Below are positions 11,468 to 22,729 of a DNA stretch of 64,000 nucleotides, piece by piece. The first letter of the stretch is position 1. Each line of letters begins with the position of its first letter. A model generated the notes under the pieces. The model did no database searches, was not told where the DNA came from, and saw nothing but the letters and a program-made list of their open reading frames with translations. The translations under genes were made by a program, and so were the position numbers. The DNA comes from Mimachlamys varia. Its lineage: Eukaryota > Mollusca > Bivalvia > Pectinida > Pectinidae. The stretch lies in the NCBI GenBank assembly GCA_947623455.1, contig OX392528.1:50176322-50240321 (forward strand), given 5' to 3'.

Positions 11468-11699
11468 ATTTAAATGACAATTGTTTATACTTCTTTAACT
11501 TCACTTATATTTTAGCAATTTCAGTATTTTTTGTCAGGTATATACTAGCAATTTTTGCTGCAATGCAATATCAAATATCAAATTTGAGGTTTTTGTGTTT
11601 TAACTATAAAGCCATGATATACATGTTTCTATGTATTGATTTGAAAATGTTCTCATCCTGCAACAAAACCTGTCTTTTTAACCTCATTTTTTCATAAAG

Positions 11700-13640
11700 A
11701 TATATCCGAAGCATGTAAGCGAAAAAAAACAGGAGCAGAAAAATAGTATACTGGATCTTTGTCATTTGCTAACCTTGTCTTCCAACTTTGGTTTTGTTTG
11801 TATGGCATACAGAACACAAGAAAACATTTAAAATGATCAAGGATAACATACTTATCAATCCTTGATGTATCCCAATTTGTCCTAGCAAACTTACAGGGTG
11901 TAGTTCACTTTTTTTCTGTGAATTTTCTCTACCGGTAGTAATGGTATACTCAACAATTCAACTTATTTACAATTGTATAAATGATATATTCGATTAACAA
12001 CAAACAAAAATGTTATTTGGTATATTTATTATAGTTTTTTAAATTTGCAATATAGATTGCATTCGATGTCGTACATGTACGGAATACATCGACTCCAAAC
12101 ACAGCTACATCGTTTATATGATAGATGTTCTCACTTTGACACCGTACAGTAGTCTCATAAGTTCACAAAAACAAAACAACAAGTTTAAATTCTATCAACA
12201 GTGAAAGGAAAATGAAGGCATCAAATAAAACAACAGGAAAAATCGAGTTGCTAAAACCTCATTTTGAAAAAAAGCATCAAATGTTTCAAACATTTCCCCT
12301 TTTCAAAAATACAATTTTTGTTCCCCGACGTCATAAGTTGGTGTGTGACTTTTTCGGTTAAGACCTTTATATCACTTTACAGAAAACAGGATGCAATTCA
12401 ATCATCAGTGGAAGAATATATATGAAGATGACAACTTGGGAAGACCGTTGAAATAGTTTTCCCCAATTTTGGAAAATATTTTATCAAGGAAAGAATATCT
12501 GCCTGCGCCGTGACGTCACGAACCAGAAATTGTATTAACGGTAAGGGAAAATATAATTCAAGTGCAAATGTGCAACAAAGAGCCAAATGCCGCTAAACAC
12601 ATTTTACCATATTTTTATGCACAAATCTTCTAAATCTTCATTATTTCAAATTCGCTTCAAATCAATCTTTGGAAAAAAGGTTAATCTGTTTTCAATATTT
12701 GTTTAAAATTACCAAATACTTACATTTGTAAAAAATATTGAATGGTTAAAGTTTAGACAGGCTGATACTTAATATCAATCGTAGCAGATGCATAATGTAA
12801 AAAAAAAATAATAATTCCTTAACATTATATTTAACAATAAATATGTATACATGTAAAGATGTACTTGTATTAGGATATTACCTCTGTTCTTCTATGCTAA
12901 CTAACCATATTGTCAATTATCTTTTCAAAAATCTATAGGTATATATACACAACAATTAAGGTTATATTTAATAAGTTTCATTTTGCTTTTTTTCTTTATC
13001 AGGGCGAATTACTTTGATAGTGGGCAGTAGTACACAATATACCGTAGCTATCAGTTTTGAGGAAATTCACTCCGAGACAAATGTAATATTTACTGGTGAT
13101 AAGCAGAAGTGGAACTGGACGAAAGTGTCCAGGTGACCAGTGTTTTAGGTACTACTGTGACGTAATAGCATCAACATTCAATAGAGAATCGGCGCTAGAC
13201 AACGACAGTGTTTGTTTGATCTATAGTAAGTCTCTTTGTAGCCTGAACGTTTGACAGACAATACTTGCAAATAAAATATATAGACATTAAATAAAACGTA
13301 TGTATTGCTCGAACATGTAAGCGTTACTGCAGAGCTACATTTGGCTGTCTTCAGAGACAAAAAGGAATACAAATATATATTTATCATTTGATTAAATTAT
13401 TGCCACTTTTTCGAACATGAAGTTGATGAAGGAAAATGATTCATGATACAAAAATGGTTTGGTGATAAACACACAGTGGTCAGCAGTGACACAGCCCAGC
13501 CATAACAAATCAGTGGGCTGGCACGAACAAGTTAGGAAAGTTCTTTGAACAAATGGAATGTATAGAGCTATTATTACCGTATTTTTACAATAAAAATATC
13601 ATTGACATCGCACAAAACAGTCACTGATAGCGAACTATAA
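11700..13640. other. AT-rich gene-free stretch
   Basis: No exon with credible splice borders and no recurring repeat is visible. There are A/T runs and several near-misses to open frames. Frames at 12398-12586 and 13178-13387 are short and carry no recognisable motif. Confidence 0.5.
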
Positions 13641-14198
13641 CATAATAAAACAATGTCAATGTTTAAAGTTAAATGTTTAAAAGGCTTCATTCTTGGATAT
13701 TTCATTTTAAATGACAAATATACTTACGTAGAATTGTATATTCTATTCAAGCGAAAGTGCTCAATTTCATACCTAGAACGATTTTCATTAAAATCATCTT
13801 TCATGCACACGATTACTTTTCTCAAAATAAATTTTGTCCAAACGATGGTCTCACTCATGCACCTTTGCGCCAACTTTGAAAAGAATGATATGGCATGTGC
13901 TCAAAACCGAAGGCAATCATGGCGGAGAGAAAGCAAGACCCAATCCATCATATGACGTCATGTTATGATGTCACATTGCGTGTGTTCACTGTAGGCACGT
14001 GCAACTATTCCATAATACAACCAGTGCGTATAATGGAACTGTACCAAAAGGAGGTTATTTGGCAAACTCTGCAACATCCATCCAAAGTCACGCTTGGCAA
14101 GATAAACCTTGATCGTTCATCGAGGGAAAGTCCTCCACAAATAACAAACCATTGGGATATGGTTTTTTGAAATTGTCAATCCATGACGGCTTTCATTA

Positions 14199-14917
14199 TC
14201 ATTTTTTAGGCCATAGCGCTTCAACAGCAAACATGATGTCTGCTATATTGCCGTCTAACAACTCGTCGTCAAGTATTTTTTCCTCACTACTGCTTTGAAC
14301 CGTGACCTGGGGTAGCTCTGGTCGGTCTAATATGTCGACAGAATGTTGTCCTCGCGCTTGCATGATCACCATGCTTGAACTTTTCCTTCTAATATCATTG
14401 ATGAGCATACCATGGCTATCAACAAGATTACCAACACTTGAACTCAAGACATGCGCAGCTCTACCGGAAGTTAAAAAGTTTTTCCGTTTCTTAAGCAAAA
14501 TTTCCTTTGGATCTACAATGTCAAAATCACGTTCTCGCTCAGCATCGTTATACAAACTTTCACTAGATAGTTTTCTTAATTCATTATCTTCCTCGTCCTC
14601 ACTGAAAGTAGTCTGTCTGCTAGAAACTGGCACGCGCAGCCTCGAATTCGGGTCAATAATGTCGTCACAGGAACGCGAGGATTTACTGACTGCTGGTGTT
14701 TCTGTACTTGTATAAGAGTCACATGAAGTCTGCCACGATGCCTGATTCCTCAGCTTGCTCTTTCTCTTTGTACACACGTTCTGTATCTGGTTCACAAAAG
14801 ATGCTTTGTCGATTCCGGAGTTGTCGTTCTCGGCCATTTCTACTAACCACGCCACTAACTTGTCGTACGAGTCCATTGGAGGTTCGTTCAGATCGTCAGT
14901 AGTGTTTAATGTTCGAC
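14199..14917 (-). CDS. Terminal coding exon, unknown Ser/acid-rich protein
   Basis: This is the best coding segment in the window. The 3' splice site is good (a T-rich run ending TTTGCAG at 14918-14921). The exon opens in mid-codon, with two bases completing a codon, and encodes 238 residues to a TGA at 14201-14199. The protein starts RTLNTTDDLNEPPMDSYDKL and continues into a short amphipathic stretch (VAWLVEMAE) and a basic patch (CTKRKSKLR). It becomes rich in Ser, Asp and Glu (TTFSEDEEDNELR), has two similar phrases DIIDPNSRLR and DIVDPKEILLKKRK about 50 residues apart, a phospho-site-like RRKSSS, and ends EALWPKK. No signal peptide, membrane segment or zinc motif is seen; it looks like the cytoplasmic or largely disordered C-terminal tail of a larger protein. 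I do not recognise the family. Upstream exons should lie above 14.9 kb on the minus strand; none could be joined confidently. Frames on the plus strand here are shadows. Confidence 0.75.
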
Positions 14918-15291
14918 CTGCAAATATACAAAATACACACTTGGTGTTAGTTTTATGTAACAAAATACGAGTACGTCAATATCCTTATACGATAAAGTTT
15001 ATAAGAAAAAAGAAAATGCATACAGAACATAAACAAGACAGTTAGCACCCTTACTGAATCATCTGTTTCATACAATGTTATACACCCGATTCTCACAGCA
15101 GGAATATATTCTTAATGCAGTTACAGTATTTCTGTCTTATGCTTCGTTGTTACATTTAACATGGTCATATCACATAAAAAGAAATGTACTCCTAACGACT
15201 GTACTATTGACAGATATCACCCTTATCCGCTGTTACTCAGTTTAATCCATTAAGTACTCCTAATATTTATATGTTCATATCCATCCTCGAT

Positions 15292-15633
15292 ATGAAGGGG
15301 TTATGCTGACTGACCTACGCTCTCTACACCCCTGGAATATGTTTGATAAAACTGAAGTCCTGAAAATATCACTTTGATTGGTCTAAGGTAAAAACTTTGA
15401 CTAATACAGTACATGTCTTTCAATGATTACAAATGAGTCGAACACAACTTAAAAGCCTGTCGATTTTTACCGTTATGTGATCGCGAGATTCCTTCGATGG
15501 ACATCGTAGGGTCGAAGTAGACGTCTTGTCCTATCAACACTGTGACATACACGGAGCCTTCAGTTTTACTATGACAAGTATATTCCAGGAGTAAATAGAG
15601 CGTAGGTAAGCGTAACTCATTGATATCGAGTAT
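15292..15633. repeat. Foldback element (MITE-like), copy 2
   Basis: Same family as 20-379: it begins ATCCTCGATATGAAGG, continues with CACCCCTGGAATATG, and ends with the inverted arm reading GATATCGAGTAT. The arms are more diverged than in copy 1. The minus-strand frame 15427-15645 is a by-product. Confidence 0.65.
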
Positions 15634-15659
15634 GGTTAATACCATGTATATCTCAATAT

Positions 15660-17340
15660 ACTCTCAATTTCCCTCCTACATAATTTTACTTTCCCCTTAA
15701 TATCTCACATACCGTTATGTGTTATTTTGAACCCCTTAAAACCGAGATGTGAAACCCGAAATACTGTGTGTATAACTTAACATCATGTATAATATATAAC
15801 GTACTTACACGTTTTATGTTTTTGTGTATGTACCCGTTCATATTTTATATATTCCATATCTTTATGCTCCCCAACATTCATTTACTGTTATAACGTGTTG
15901 TGTGACTCATATTATTGATTTTGTTTATATACCCCTGTCTGTTGTGAAATATTTTGAGAAGCCCTTAATACATTTCCGTTCGTGTACCTACACATTTTGC
16001 ATATTACGTGATATACATATAAATAATTCATGCATCAGCACACAGTATGGGTGTACGCTACTACACATTTCCGAGACTGATGGGACGTACATTGTCTTGA
16101 TGTCGACACACCAGGGTGTATTGTCAACGTGTCTGTGGTTGTGATGTATCTGCATACTGCATTGAAGTGCAAATTATTGCCCCTAAGGCGAAACAAAATC
16201 AATCAGCCAGTGCGAATCGGTTACAGTACCCACCTATATACACTTAGCTTGCCTCTACAGTTTATGGCGGGTAGGACAAATGTCATTAGCAATATTGAAA
16301 CATTTATGAAATGTCGCATCGAATGCCCCGCATGTACAAGTATTTTATCTTCAGTCTCATACGTTACATTATCTATAAAGTTTCAGGGAAAAGCAATAGA
16401 CACCCTGCTTCCTACAACAGGCAATGAAAATAGGTCATAGATGTTGGTCATATACAAGATCGGTTTTCTCATATAACGATGTTTCCCTAGTTACATGGGT
16501 AATCATACCTTAGCTTGTGCAAGGACATGATGTCCAAAACAATTGAACAGCAATAGGTACAACTTATTGTAAATATTATCAACGAATGGTAGAACTAAAA
16601 AGACCAGTTGAATTAGCATGGTTCAATTGATAAGGAAACACAATGGCTATGTTGGTAACATCAATATATGTGCCGTATCTATATAACCCAGACTTTATAT
16701 ACAACGTTTGGTTTATCACTTTAATATCTAAAAATGTAGTTCCAATCGTGGCTGTCGTAAAGAATTATGCAAAATGATATTGCAATATTTTAATCCCGAA
16801 GAATTTGAGTTATGTGATGAAAGTACAGATATTGACGTCATATTGAATAGTTTCACACTATTTTAAATCAATATCGAGAAGCACCGTCTGTGACGTGATA
16901 AACATACCCGTGTCCAAAGTTCATCATGAGCGATTTGTTTTGATATTGCTTCACGTGTGTGTTGCACTTTTGCTCCGTTTGACATAACATAGCCATTTTC
17001 ACTTTTGAGTCAAATCATCAAAAAAGCTCGGGAAGCGATTTTCAATGATTTTTTGACATGAAACGAGTCTTTGGCACAGACGAAAGTTTTTGTTTCATCG
17101 TTACACGTAATAGGATCGTCTGCTGCCGGTAATGTTGTTAAAAGCCATATCGAGAGTGAAAATTGAAGTGCATTTAAGTTCGAACAATGCTAGCAGGAGA
17201 ACATTGCCAAAGGTTATGGGGTATAAACTATTCATGTGTAACATAAAAGGGTGCAAAACGGATTTGTAAATAATAACATTTTGAATATATATTTCGCATA
17301 CAGATCAAAAGTATGCAATGTAATACATGTACTATGTACA
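15660..17340. other. Gene-free stretch
   Basis: Two short plus-strand frames (15824-16144 and 16129-16440) have unnatural composition and no splice support. No repeat shared with the rest of the window was noticed. Confidence 0.45.
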
Positions 17341-17351
17341 ACAACTATGTA

Positions 17352-17510
17352 CAGTTAAACCTTGTTACCTCGACGTCGACAAGACCACGAAAAAAACCTA
17401 GTACTCGAGCTAGGTGAGTTTGAATACTTAGTGTGATGGCCAGGGGTGACGAAATACTTCGAGTTAAAGGGGGTCTTCTGGTTACACAAGTTCGAAATAA
17501 CGAGATTCAA
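17352..17510. mobile_element. Degenerate pogo/Tigger-like fragment
   Basis: It opens ACAGTTAAACCTTGTTACC and later reads CGAGTTAAAGG and AAGTTCGAAATAACGAGA. Short phrases of this type (TTCGAGTTA, TTCGAAATAACGAG) are typical of the ends of pogo/Tigger DNA transposons. No right-hand terminal repeat was found, so this is an end fragment at most. Confidence 0.35.
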
Positions 17511-18567
17511 TATAATTATACAATAGTATTAACATAACAAATGTGTTTTGATATTTTTTTTATCTCAAACAAAAAACTATCGAAATACATTGTAAACAGG
17601 AATATATGGAATTAAACACATACCAACGTGGATTTTCCATTTGGCAGAGAACCAGCTGCATTTCCTGCTTTATCACGATGTAGTAAGTTTATCGTATGAT
17701 TCACTGTGGTATCACACGTGGGGGCCAATCAACTGAAAGTCACTTTATTACAGATTTTTAATTTGTGATGAATCACACGAGAGATTTAGTAGGAGGTAGT
17801 CTGGAGTAGCCAGTACACGTATAATTAAGCTTTAAATCATAATAATTGAATGTACTCGGTGTAAGGTTAATGGTCTGATTTACACGGGGGCAAGAAAGAG
17901 TTCAAAATGCAGATACAAGTTTAACGAATAACAATAGCAAATTGATGAAATTGTATGATCAGTTCAAACTACCGAACGATCCTAGTAAGCCTGATGGTAT
18001 CATATTATCAAGATCGCCCTACTCACGATAACAAATCTGTTCAGATAGACACGTGCATAAACAAAAGTACGATTTGTTTACATGAGGGAAAGGCAAGACT
18101 ACTGAAACAGAAACGAGTAGCTTTGCGGTTAGAATGAACATAGTTTATTAATTTATAAACTGTTTAGAAATAAAACTCACAGAAATACTTGTGAGAATGT
18201 AGGTTATGTATCCCAATCTCAAAATCTAAACGATGGATCAGTAGACAACGTCAGCAGAAGACTGGGTACCATGCAGAGTATACAAATACCTCGAGACTGG
18301 TTATTTGAACCATGAACCACGCAGAACATTGTAAACAAGATGGGACTAACACAACCCCGGCACGGTACAAGTAGCCAAGAGGCAAATCCGTTTTCACCAA
18401 AACATGTTTTGAATAATTGAAATAGTGATAGCGAACAAAGATAGTAAACCACACAACAATAATACATTATTTACAAAGATCAGCACAATGGTCTTTCTGG
18501 AATGTTTTTGGTCTGTAGTACTTATTACGTCCAATGTCGATTTTATTCCCTTATTCATATGTTATGT

Positions 18568-18806
18568 TTCTACCACAATACCCTGTATTGTTATATGACT
18601 AGTGGTATATGACCTTCAGGACTTTTGATTGGTTGAGAAGTTAAACTTTATCCGGAAATCAGGTTTGCTGACGTCGTCATCGATTGCTGGCGTCGTCACA
18701 ACTTGGCGGGAAGATTTGCGATATGATGCGTTTTCGCATACTTAGTCCGAGGTTCATTAAGACAACACTGACATTGCTGATTCAATATTGTGGTAGAAAC
18801 ACGTCA
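18568..18806. repeat. Inverted-repeat element, ~240 bp
   Basis: The ends TTTCTACCACAATA (about 18570) and TATTGTGGTAGAAA (about 18790-18803) are reverse complements. The interior is richer in CG than its surroundings and contains GACGTCGTCATCGATTG followed by a near copy GGCGTCGTCAC. No coding potential is visible. This fits a miniature DNA element. Confidence 0.5.
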
Positions 18807-18842
18807 CACGACTCATGGTTATTGGATATCGAATTTATTTCA

Positions 18843-18927
18843 TTCTCGTTAATTATTTTTTTAAAGGTTACAAAAGACACTCGCTAAAGCTGGTGTCTTT
18901 TGTAACTTTTAAAAATAATTAACGAGA
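18843..18927. repeat. Strong hairpin, ~36 bp arms
   Basis: The left arm (18843-18880, TTCTCGTTAATTATTTT...) and right arm (18893-18927) are almost exact reverse complements, meeting at GACAC/GTGTC around a 12-base loop. It lies just outside the inverted-repeat element ending at 18806. A transcript would fold into a long, precise stem. Confidence 0.8.
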
Positions 18928-19573
18928 GTGACATACTTTATATATCTAAATTGCTCACTTCCTTCTGCTGTCCTTTTACCGTGTACGCAGATTCTAGCAA
19001 TGGGATAATATGCTGTGATACTATCAAATTCAAACATTCAATTTGGTTTGGTAATGATAGCAGCATTGTACATATAGCTCTATTATCACTTTTCCATGCA
19101 ACTGAACATTTTACTATTGACATATATAAAAAAACAATCGGCTATATGAAATGAACTTTCCGGAATCTATTAGGTATCCACTTTTACGTATTGGTTTTAT
19201 ATACAGGGTTGTTGTTGGTATATCCGTCACGCACAGTTAGCCATGTTCTCAAACAAAATTCATCAGGAAATAGATGGGACATGATTGTTTACTATTTTAT
19301 TGGGATCACGAATCTAAATAATTAAAATGTGTATATATTTCCAATGATTCAATACAACGTATCTAACGTGAATTGTCCTTCTATCTCTGAAATAGGTGTT
19401 ATCGATCGCGATCTATCCTGAAGTAACATCCGGGTACAAAACGATATAACATTTTTTTCTATATACATACAGGTATATGATATGACGGAGTTAATCTCAT
19501 CTGAGTAGTTGCACGGTACATAATATACACATTTTCGTAGTACACGATTTGAAATTATACAGAACTAGTTTAA

Positions 19574-19717
19574 TGGATTCTTACCTTTTGGCCCCTAGCA
19601 TCACTGAAGAGTCCTAGGAGGACGAAACAGCTGTATGATGCAGTTTAATTCATTTTTTCGGCATATTGTATTTATTACTAAATTTAAGAGGTGCAGCATA
19701 TGTGTGTGTTACGTCAT
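19574..19717 (+). mobile_element. Hammerhead repeat, short copy
   Basis: It starts with TTACCTTTTGGCCCCTA just before the ribozyme and ends with GGTGCAGCATATGTGTG then TTACGTCAT. It lacks the ~185 bp upstream part present at 11.0 and 51.4 kb. Confidence 0.8.
19598..19641 (+). ncRNA. Type I hammerhead ribozyme, intact core
   Basis: In order: stem I GCATCA, core CTGAAGA, stem II GTCCT-AGG-AGGAC (5 bp, 3-base loop), core GAAA, mini stem III ACA/TGT, cleavage triplet GTA, stem I TGATGC. All invariant bases are present and stem I pairs over all six positions. Self-cleavage is predicted after the GTA at 19633-19635. Confidence 0.92.
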
Positions 19718-21052
19718 ATAAATTTATATATTACTGATTTATTTTCTCCATTATGTAGGCTATGGATAGTAAAACATGTATGCCGTTGAAACAGTATAGC
19801 ATATTTTGGCAATTGAAACTCCCCCAAAAATTGAAAGTCCCAAAAGCTTACCACCTTTCGATCGAAATTAAAAAAAAAAACATTTTTGAAGGACTAATTA
19901 TTTAACGGATTGAATTATGATATATTTACGAATAAAAAAAAACGAATAAAATACCCTCTTGTCATTAATATCGCAAAAATCATTTGTTTTAGCCAATAAA
20001 TAACAAACATATTCATCTCAGCTTTCGACATACTTTTGTAGCTGTTTTGAAAAGAAAGCCTAAAAGAATAAAAGGTCACATTTATTAACATTTAAGAATT
20101 AGCATAGCCCGTAATGCATATTAATCTATTTATCTGCCATGATGGTATCCAGAATACACCAGACCTATGTTTACGTCACATCGGAAGCATATGAATCCGC
20201 CTGATTAGGTATTGCCGTACATCAGATAGAGGAGAAAATGTCATGCCTTTAATACTCCTGGATTACGTTGTATTTGCGGGTTCTGGAGCCTTTGATATTA
20301 TCAACGGTAGATTGAGTCCGACGTTAATGCTAGACTGCAATTTGTAACATTTTTGTTCGGTGTCGGAATAATCTGTCAGTTTTGCAATGACGCAACAAAA
20401 GGGTTAATCAACAAGATATCAGACGGAAATGACGTTCTTGAACACCAGGACTTTACATACAGATATGTTTTCTTGTTCCGCATCATATCCTAACATATAT
20501 TGAACGATAAGAAAATCTTTACCAGATCATCAGTCATATACGCATGTCTGACTTTGATTAACTTCCGGTGAACTCCTCATCAACCTTTCAGCAACCCACA
20601 CGATCTCCGCGGTGGAGTTGTTTACTACCGCTGCCTGATCGAGTGAATCTTATCGGCGGGCTCTTATTTGTAGCTGATTAATTGTCTTTCCTATCGAGCT
20701 GGTGCATCTTCTTACAAGATTGAAAACATCGAATAAACTTGACCTTTGCGTACCGTTACTGGGTTTAGCAGAAAATGGGTCGATGACATACGCTAATTGG
20801 ACCTGCAGGATAGAATTAGCATGCACGGCAAGCAGTTATCAACAGACACACATATACAACGTTTAGTGTTGATGTTTCGAGCTGTACAGTATAACGTACT
20901 CGTTGATATGATTATAATAACAGCATCATATACGAACCGTACGGGCTGCTATTTTTTTGTTTTGTATACTGGGTTTAATGTCCAATTTGTAGCAAATGCC
21001 ACCTAAAGACTGTTTTAGTGTCTAATGTATGTATATTAATATTATGTGTAGT

Positions 21053-21472
21053 TTAAGACGCTTAATCTTTCAGAACATCTGGGCCCGTATTCATGAAACC
21101 GTTCTCATGCTCAAGCATGGATCTCAAGCCTTATTTCTTGTTTTTATGGCTATAAATTATTCAAACAATCTGATTTTGTCAAAGTTTTGGTTAAAAGTTG
21201 AAGAAGCATGAAGTCGAAAGCTGTTTTCAACATTTGAAATGGCTTTCTGACTCTTCGACACGATTCAGGTGAGTTTCAAGAAAGCTGGCTTGATCACAGA
21301 ATCAATGCTTGAGCATGAGAACGGTTTCATGAATACAGGCCCTGGTCTTATTCTTTTGTACTTTTACAAGGATATCCATCTAAATATTTCCTTTTAATAA
21401 TTTTTTCCCCTAGTTCAATCGATGCTGAGTTCGGATGATGATTTTGTTGACGCTTCAGTATTTTCTGATTTT
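21053..21472 (+). mobile_element. RT-tail fragment carrying a foldback insertion
   Basis: The host part starts late (TAAGACGCTTAATC, equivalent to the GAAGACGCTTACTC block). It is interrupted at 21082/21341 by a foldback element and continues with CTGGTCTTATTC to the usual 3' end near 21472. The interruption is at the same host base as in the copy at 7.3-7.9 kb. Confidence 0.8.
21083..21340. mobile_element. Foldback MITE inside RT-tail copy
   Basis: The ends GCCCGTATTCATGAAACCG and the inverted CGGTTTCATGAATACAGGC enclose an interior very like that of the 7.5 kb element (GTCAAAGTTTTGG, GCTGTTTTCAACATTTG). It is flanked by TCTGG (21078-21082) and CCTGG (21341-21345). Confidence 0.8.
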
Positions 21473-21801
21473 TATTCTTGAGAAATACATTGTTATTATC
21501 AATCAATTTAATGTAAACTAATATGCGTCTTGGCATCGCTGGTTTTGAATTTTTATCTCCATATTAAAAAATCTTTTTTATAAGGTTCAGTATCAACGTG
21601 TTATTTCATTGATGGAAAGTCTTCATTTAAATAAACATATTTCTTTTGCCATTGCCACATGTATATCCGTGCCTACCTTAGTCTTTCATTATACTTAGAA
21701 TCATTTCTTAATCTAATGAGATGACATTGCTATAACTTCGCTTATCAATTATTTAAATATTTAACCTTTAGGAAAACAAATGAATAGTGTTACTTAGAAT
21801 G

Positions 21802-22023
21802 TTAATTCTTATAATAACACGTATCAGCATTCAACGAAACATCCATTGCAGGGAAGACCTTTCCGAATACACTCCCAGCATAAAACCGACGATCTACTTC
21901 ACTTATCTCCGAAACAGCCTGTTGTAACTTACTATCTGTAGTATACTGCGCCGGGCAATTTATACACAGCTTATTTGCTTTTCCGACGATGTCTTTAAAT
22001 GTCAGCTTGTATTTATATCCCAT
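21802..22023 (-). CDS. Possible small ORF or terminal exon, unknown
   Basis: The minus-strand frame opens with an ATG at 22023-22021 and gives 73 residues to a TAA. It begins MGYKYKLTFKDIVGKANKLC and continues with AQYTTDSKLQQAVSEISEVD, ending DTCYYKN. Residue composition is natural for a soluble protein and codon use is unremarkable. An in-frame TGA stands four codons above the ATG, so either the ATG is used or the segment is a last exon entered just upstream (an AG lies at about 22030, but its pyrimidine tract is weak). No family is recognised and there is no polyadenylation signal close by. It could be chance; composition is the only support. Confidence 0.3.
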   Translation of the reverse strand: MGYKYKLTFKDIVGKANKLCINCPAQYTTDSKLQQAVSEISEVDRRFYAGSVFGKVFPAMDVSLNADTCYYKN

Positions 22024-22399
22024 AAAGTCTCATAATTGCATATGCCATGTCTAAAAATATCTCACGCTCATGAATATACGTTTCACTATCAGAACAAGAA
22101 AATGTTGTTGCTCATTTTAGACATTTCTTGAGATAACGCATTTTGAAAATGACATAAAATGTGCTTATTAGTTTTTGCATTCGATACTTTTTTTTTATTT
22201 ACAACAGAATCAACCGTTGTCAAATGAATTGTAATTGTATACATTTGTCTGTTTCGCAGACAAGTTAAGTTTTAACATGAACTGTTTACAGTTACGTTGG
22301 TATTTTTACTACTGTATGTAAACTCACTCTTCAATACGACCACTGTTGTTAAACAGCTGACGGTTTGACAGGCAGAGTTCTCATTATCTTAGAGGCATC

Positions 22400-22654
22400 A
22401 GGATATCAGAACCGTCTACTAGGTCAGTAGAACTAGGGTAAATATCACCGAAGGCGTAACAAACAGTGTTTGATACGTCAGATTTCATTTACGATATCAT
22501 AACGAGCTATTGAGACAAAGCAACTTCGTTCGATCACGTCATCGACCGTGTTTAACAAAAATGGCATGTTCATGTGGATAAAATGAGTTTGGCTGAGAGC
22601 TGTTGTGAATTGTTTAGGTTTATTGTTATATTTATAATCTCTATTTCCTTCCAG
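22400..22654 (+). promoter_or_regulatory. Possible upstream region of a plus-strand gene
   Basis: The stretch just above the proposed start exon carries ATCACGTCATCG (CRE-like) at about 22536 and ATACGTCAGA at about 22472. No TATA box is clear. The proposal depends on the start exon that follows. Confidence 0.2.
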
Positions 22655-22729
22655 TACTTTACAATACGCCTACACTGACACTCGTAGAGGCGCGGGAACT
22701 GATAGATCGTGTTCGATATGGCGGATCTC
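22655..22729 (+). CDS. Possible translation-start exon (5' UTR plus four codons)
   Basis: A short GC-richer segment is bounded by a good 3' splice site (CTATTTCCTTCCAG ending at 22654) and a near-consensus 5' splice site (GTGAGTAAG from 22730). It holds ATG GCG GAT CTC at 22718-22729, giving MADL as the first residues. A short UTR exon ending in a start codon, in the context CGATATGG, is a common layout for animal genes. The next exon, in phase 0, could not be identified, so the product is unknown. The open frame at 23117-23431 could lie downstream but has odd composition and is not joined here. Confidence 0.35.

Noticed and set aside
18219..18467. Two overlapping minus-strand ORFs with membrane-like content
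   Set aside because: No splice borders or motif; overlapping alternatives cannot be separated.
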